From the NCBI GenBank assembly GCA_902406105.1, contig CABPCP010000007.1:1-64000 (forward strand): 64,000 bases of DNA, given 5' to 3'. Both the position numbers and the translations under genes were made by a program. Below, piece after piece: positions 60,569-64,000 of this stretch. This DNA comes from an uncultured Mordavella sp. (lineage in GTDB: Bacteria; Bacillota; Clostridia; Lachnospirales; Lachnospiraceae). Below the pieces are notes generated by a model. The model had not been told where the DNA came from. It made no database searches and saw nothing but the letters and a program-made list of their open reading frames with translations. Position 1 is the stretch's first letter. Every line of letters starts with the position of its first letter.

Positions 60569-61837
60569 ATGCATTATACCTTTTGGAACACCACCTGGCC
60601 CTTACTTCTCTCCGCCTTTCTGGCTTTCCTGCCTTGGCTGGTCTTAAACCGGATCCTTCCGGTAAAAAAGAAAAAACGCTGCCAGGTTCTTTTGTTTTTC
60701 CTGTGCACCGTTTTAATGGCAATTCCTTGTTTCATAGGAGACCTGCATAATCTCCCTTTTTCCTTTTTGGCGTTTTTCCTGTCTGTATGGATTTCCTGCC
60801 AGGCGCCTTTGGAACAGAAGCTGGCTGCCGCCCTTCTCGTATCGGGAAGCGCTTTTTCCGTCAACGCCCTGGCCGATAACTTTCTAAAAAGCTTTGCAGG
60901 CTGGACTGTGGTCTATTCCCCCTGGTATTGGGTCGTTAAGACCGGCTATTGGCTGGTCCTGTTTGGGATCACAAGAAAGCTGTTCCCAAAGAAGGGTTAC
61001 TTCCTTCCCGTCAATTTCTGGCGTCTGCTTTTACTGTTATTCCTTCCGCCTTTTGGAATCTTGAGCGGTCCTATGATCCTGGCGGATTCTGGTTTCGACT
61101 CCTTGATCGAGAACAACGGGTTCTTTTTCGTCTGGATTTTTGTTCTGTGTATGCTCTACTGGGTCATCCTGCTTTTGGCCGTCCCCGTGCTGGCAAGACA
61201 GCAGGACTTGGAAAAGAAAGCCCATTTTTCTCAGATGCGCTGGCAGTACTATCAGATGGTGGAGCATCAGCAGAAAGAAGTCCGGAAATTAAAACATGAC
61301 ATGCGCAATCATCTCACCGCCCTGTCAGGGCTTACCGGAAAAGAACGGGACCAGTATCTGCAAGACCTGCTGGATGCCCCGGCTTTAAACACGAAAGTGA
61401 CGTTCTGCGAAAATCAGACGGCCAATATCCTGCTGGCCTCCAAAATGGAACAGGCCCAGGAACTACAGGCCTGCCTGGATATAGAGGCAGACATCCCGGA
61501 CCTGCCCGGCATAGATCCTATGGATCTTTGCTCACTTCTGGGAAATGCCCTGGACAACGCTCTGGAAGCAGTGGCAAAGCTCCCGACAAAGCAGCGCCGG
61601 ATCTCCTTTCACGCCCGCGCACAGAAAGGGCTGTTTGTGACAGAAGTACGGAATTCCTGTGCCTTCTCTCCCAGCCGGGACAATACTGAAGGTCTGCCGA
61701 AGACCTGGAAAAAGGACTCGAAAAACCATGGCCTTGGTTTATCCAACATGCAGGAAATCGTGGAACGCTACGGCGGCCGGATGAATTGTCAGGAATCTCC
61801 GTCCGAATTCGTTTTGTTTTTCTATCTGTCTGTGTGA
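60569..61837 (+). CDS. GHKL-domain sensor histidine kinase (AgrC/VirS-like)
   Basis: 422 residues. About six membrane helices in the first 205 residues form the sensor. The phosphoacceptor is H243 in KHDMRNH. The ATPase domain has LGNALDNALEAV and GLGLSNMQEIVERYGG. AgrC-like kinases sense peptides. The only AAGGAG is 15 bases from the ATG, unusually far. The 3' end overlaps the convergent GNAT gene by 16 bases. Confidence 0.9.
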   Translation: MHYTFWNTTWPLLLSAFLAFLPWLVLNRILPVKKKKRCQVLLFFLCTVLMAIPCFIGDLHNLPFSFLAFFLSVWISCQAPLEQKLAAALLVSGSAFSVNALADNFLKSFAGWTVVYSPWYWVVKTGYWLVLFGITRKLFPKKGYFLPVNFWRLLLLLFLPPFGILSGPMILADSGFDSLIENNGFFFVWIFVLCMLYWVILLLAVPVLARQQDLEKKAHFSQMRWQYYQMVEHQQKEVRKLKHDMRNHLTALSGLTGKERDQYLQDLLDAPALNTKVTFCENQTANILLASKMEQAQELQACLDIEADIPDLPGIDPMDLCSLLGNALDNALEAVAKLPTKQRRISFHARAQKGLFVTEVRNSCAFSPSRDNTEGLPKTWKKDSKNHGLGLSNMQEIVERYGGRMNCQESPSEFVLFFYLSV

Positions 61838-62307
61838 TCTTTCTCCATCACATAGTTGGTCAGAAGTATCCCCTGCCTTGACACCTGCTGTTCCCGGACC
61901 ACCCGGTATCCCCGCTTTTCAAAAAAAGGTTTAGCGGTGACAGAGGCATGGGTGATCACGCTGCCCGCCCCTTTCTTCCAGGCGTATGCTTCCAGCCGGT
62001 CACAAAGCATGGCTGCGATCCCTTGCCTCTGGTGATCCTTATGCACGTACAGCCGGTCCAGATACCCCGTTTCATCCATGTCTCCAAATCCCAGGATCTT
62101 CCCTTCTTCTGCCATCCTTGTTTCCACTGCCACCAGACTGTAATGATCCTGGAATGACTGATCCCATTTTCTCAAATCTATGTTCTCGGAAGCCCAGGCG
62201 TTTAACTGCTCTTTTGTGTAGTCTCTGGCGTTGACCACGTGGACTGTCTCATAAAACAATTTGGCCGCCTCTTCGCAGTCAGACGGCCGGTATGCCCGGA
62301 GGATCAT
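61822..62307 (-). CDS. GNAT family N-acetyltransferase
   Basis: 161 residues with the GNAT acetyl-CoA loop in LYVHKDHQRQGIAAML (near 90) and the C-terminal KPFFEKRGYRVVREQQV element. Substrate unknown. Overlaps the upstream DUF6483-like gene by 4 bases (ATGA). Confidence 0.85.
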   Translation of the reverse strand: MILRAYRPSDCEEAAKLFYETVHVVNARDYTKEQLNAWASENIDLRKWDQSFQDHYSLVAVETRMAEEGKILGFGDMDETGYLDRLYVHKDHQRQGIAAMLCDRLEAYAWKKGAGSVITHASVTAKPFFEKRGYRVVREQQVSRQGILLTNYVMEKDHTDR

Positions 62308-62690
62308 GACAGTTCCTCCGAGATCACTTCCAGAAGATCCGTATATCCATAGGCCTCCACCACTGATTTCAAGCCATCGATCACTTCCTGCTGGGAGTAG
62401 TCATGTGCCGCCAGAAATTCTTCCGATTTCCCGCCCAGCTTTTCATAGAAGCGCAGCGCCATCTCAAAATATTCCGGATCATCCGGATCCAATTCATCCA
62501 ACAGCAAATTCTCCGCCTCATTCACCTGTCCATCATCGATCATTTTGGCCAGTTCCTGATACCTCTGCAAAAGAGCAAAGGAAACAGCGCCTTCTTCCTC
62601 CCTGTCCATGTCCCGGTTCCAGATCAGCCGGATCAGTGTGCGCACCGTCTCATGAATGAGCCGCATAATATAATCTTTATCCTCGATCAT
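62304..62690 (-). CDS. Small hypothetical protein, DUF6483-like
   Basis: 128-residue acidic, helical protein; no signal or membrane segment. The pattern LIRLIWNRDMD, then EAENLLLDELDPDDPEYFEMALRFYEKL-type helices with TPR-like spacing, resembles DUF6483. Function unknown. Lies between two acetyltransferase genes on one transcript. Confidence 0.5.
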   Translation of the reverse strand: MIEDKDYIMRLIHETVRTLIRLIWNRDMDREEEGAVSFALLQRYQELAKMIDDGQVNEAENLLLDELDPDDPEYFEMALRFYEKLGGKSEEFLAAHDYSQQEVIDGLKSVVEAYGYTDLLEVISEELS

Positions 62691-62697
62691 CGCTTCT

Positions 62698-63213
62698 TTA
62701 CTCCTTTTCTTCTCTTATCAGAGCGTACATTTTCATATCCAGCACGTTCCCATTCTTCACCGCGTTCCTGCGCAGAACCCCTTCCAACTGAAATCCCGCT
62801 TTTTCCAAAACCCTGCAGGAAGCCTGATTATAAGCAAAGGGTTCCGCAAAAATCCGAAGGATATCTGTATGGGCGAACACGTACTCACAAGTCTTTTTCA
62901 CCGCGCTTGTTCCGTATCCTTTTCCCCAATATGGTTCTCCCAGATAATAGCCCATCTCCGCCGTTCGGAAATGGATATTCCCGCAGCGGAACACCCCGAT
63001 GCTGCCGATCAGCCTGTCTTCTGCTGTGATCGCGAAAGCTATGGTCTGGTTTTCGTCTGCCGCCAGCGTAGCCCCGATAAATTCCTCCGCATCCTCTGCC
63101 GTATAGGGATAGGGAATCCCATCCCGCAGATTTTGCAGAATCTTAGGATTATTCAACAGACGAGCCAGTTCTTCTTTGTCTTCCATCCGCCATTTACGAA
63201 GGTTGCATTCCAT
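62698..63213 (-). CDS. GNAT family N-acetyltransferase (RimJ/RimL-like)
   Basis: 171 residues. ECNLRKWRMEDKEELARLLN at the start, GYYLGEPYWGKGYGTSAVK acetyl-CoA loop, and ASCRVLEKAGFQLEGVLRRN near 130 are typical of the RimJ/RimL protein-N-acetyltransferase group. Target unknown. Confidence 0.88.
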   Translation of the reverse strand: MECNLRKWRMEDKEELARLLNNPKILQNLRDGIPYPYTAEDAEEFIGATLAADENQTIAFAITAEDRLIGSIGVFRCGNIHFRTAEMGYYLGEPYWGKGYGTSAVKKTCEYVFAHTDILRIFAEPFAYNQASCRVLEKAGFQLEGVLRRNAVKNGNVLDMKMYALIREEKE

Positions 63214-63263
63214 AAATATTCCTCCTTATCCGTTATTCTTCCAACAGCCCAAAACGCTGCCGC

Positions 63264-63875
63264 CTATAATCCATCTATTTCTTTCTGGAGCCGTTCCAGA
63301 AATCCGCAGGCCTCCCTGCCATCCATCTGCACGTGATGGAACTGGAAGGAAACCTGAAGCAGCGTCCGCTCTCCTTCCTGCCGGTATTTCCCCCAGATCA
63401 GGAACGGATTATTGTAAATGCCGCTGTACATATTGATCACGCCGTCAATCTCGTATCCCGCCAGATTGGATGTTCCTACGATCATATGATCCTGGATCTC
63501 ATAATCTTCACAGGTTTGGGCCGCCTTTTCCGTCAGGTTCAGATAAATATCCCGGAATCCTTCAAGATCCGTCGTGTAAGGAAGATCGCAGGAATTGATC
63601 CCGCCCTTTGTATTGGCAACGATCACATTCACACCAATCTTATCATACTCCATCATCTTCTTTCCCACCGGAAGCAGACGGAATTCTTTAGTCTTGCCCG
63701 CCGCCAGGGCGATACAGTAACACAGGCGCATATTCAGCTTATACCCCTGCTCTTTGCGCTCCATTAAGCGGGAGATATCTAACGTCTTAAATATAGTGAC
63801 CATGGGCATAGGCGCGTCAATATAGAGCTTCCAGCTCACCGCCCGGTCTGTCTTCATGGGATCAACTTCCCGCAT
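63264..63875 (-). CDS. Chloramphenicol acetyltransferase-like protein
   Basis: 203 residues, CAT family trimeric fold. The catalytic HHxxxDG motif is HHVQMDG (H180-G186). Members include true CATs and CAT-like acyltransferases with other substrates; resistance cannot be inferred. ATG at 63875 follows GGAGGAGAGG. First gene of this leftward set, with a promoter in the 125-base gap. Confidence 0.82.
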   Translation of the reverse strand: MREVDPMKTDRAVSWKLYIDAPMPMVTIFKTLDISRLMERKEQGYKLNMRLCYCIALAAGKTKEFRLLPVGKKMMEYDKIGVNVIVANTKGGINSCDLPYTTDLEGFRDIYLNLTEKAAQTCEDYEIQDHMIVGTSNLAGYEIDGVINMYSGIYNNPFLIWGKYRQEGERTLLQVSFQFHHVQMDGREACGFLERLQKEIDGL

Positions 63876-63914
63876 ATCCTCTCCTCCTCTCCTTTTTCCC
63901 GTAATGTATCACTG

Positions 63915-63944
63915 ATTATAGCACACTTTGTTCCCATCTTGCCA
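63915..63944 (-). promoter_or_regulatory. Promoter of the CAT-like gene
   Basis: Minus strand: -35 TGGCAA (63939-63944), 18-base spacer, perfect -10 TATAAT (63915-63920). Shares its -35 bases with the divergent promoter. Confidence 0.55.
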
Positions 63945-63967
63945 TACTCTTCCTTTCCTGCTATAAT
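63939..63967 (+). promoter_or_regulatory. Promoter reading out of the window
   Basis: -35 TTGCCA (63939-63944), 17-base spacer, perfect -10 TATAAT (63962-63967). Drives a gene beyond the right edge. Confidence 0.6.
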
Positions 63968-64000
63968 AAACGGACAATCAGCGGATCTTCTGATCCCGCC

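Noticed and set aside
63264-63875. Chloramphenicol resistance gene
   Set aside because: The HHxxxDG motif only shows CAT-family membership; many clostridial CAT-like acyltransferases are not resistance enzymes, and no mobile context is present.
1-64000. CRISPR arrays, prophage, transposase or integrase genes, tRNA and rRNA genes
   Set aside because: None seen: there are no regularly spaced repeats, no phage or transposase protein motifs, and no tRNA- or rRNA-like segments. The only repeats are the dispersed palindromes.

Overview
The window looks like the chromosome of an anaerobic, spore-forming Firmicute of the Lachnospiraceae/Clostridia type. Evidence is sporulation genes (a spoIIR homologue and a DUF3794/LysM spore-coat protein), strong AGGAGG-type ribosome binding sites, frequent GTG/TTG starts, split transketolases, FGGY kinases, GHKL/LytTR signalling and intrinsic hairpin terminators. 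No rRNA, tRNA, CRISPR, phage or transposase gene was seen. The species is not identifiable from the sequence alone.

Layout. (1) Positions 1-11876 form a carbohydrate cluster. A leftward ABC sugar importer (binding protein, ATPase, permease, then the first codons of a probable transketolase) and two regulators (LacI and RpiR type) face a rightward operon of split transketolase, TIM-barrel epimerase, FGGY kinase and cyclase-fold hydrolase; an atypical RpiB-like isomerase converges on it. The epimerase, the kinase and the RpiB paralogue lacking its usual histidines resemble erythritol/erythrulose (C4 sugar) degradation, with transketolase consuming erythrose 4-phosphate. (2) 12025-30358 is core genome: pfkA, dnaE, an HPr-like protein, cvfB-like, acyl-ACP thioesterase, CDF transporter, spoIIR, a GntR regulator, ispE, the spore-coat protein, plsC, pncB, ddl, murF and a HAD phosphatase. 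(3) 30465-36204 is a C4-acid cluster: canonical rpiB, then pdxA2, a DUF1537 kinase, a KdgT-type permease, a YcxB-like protein and a DeoR regulator, matching D-threonate/D-erythronate degradation to DHAP. (4) 36298-46585 is a long leftward polyol operon: ABC importer, two zinc dehydrogenases, an SDR, a second split transketolase and a sedoheptulokinase-like kinase. (5) Divergent from it, 46984-52613 carries a PfkB kinase, two class II aldolases, a DeoR regulator, a rhamnulokinase and an SDR. (6) 52688-63875 holds a PHP phosphatase, a uracil permease, DUF368, a Crp/Fnr regulator, a peptide-type ABC transporter divergent from a LytTR/GHKL two-component system, two GNATs and a CAT-like acetyltransferase.

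The most notable non-coding signals are: a C10 homopolymer between the -35 and -10 boxes of the transketolase/kinase operon promoter (possible phase variation); a dispersed family of long palindromes at gene ends, in two sequence types that share a short CCCTGT-containing flank in four of five copies; DeoR-like operator repeats inside the C4-acid promoter; triplicate direct repeats upstream of the LytTR-linked ABC operon; and a small ORF that looks like the tail of a HAD phosphatase.
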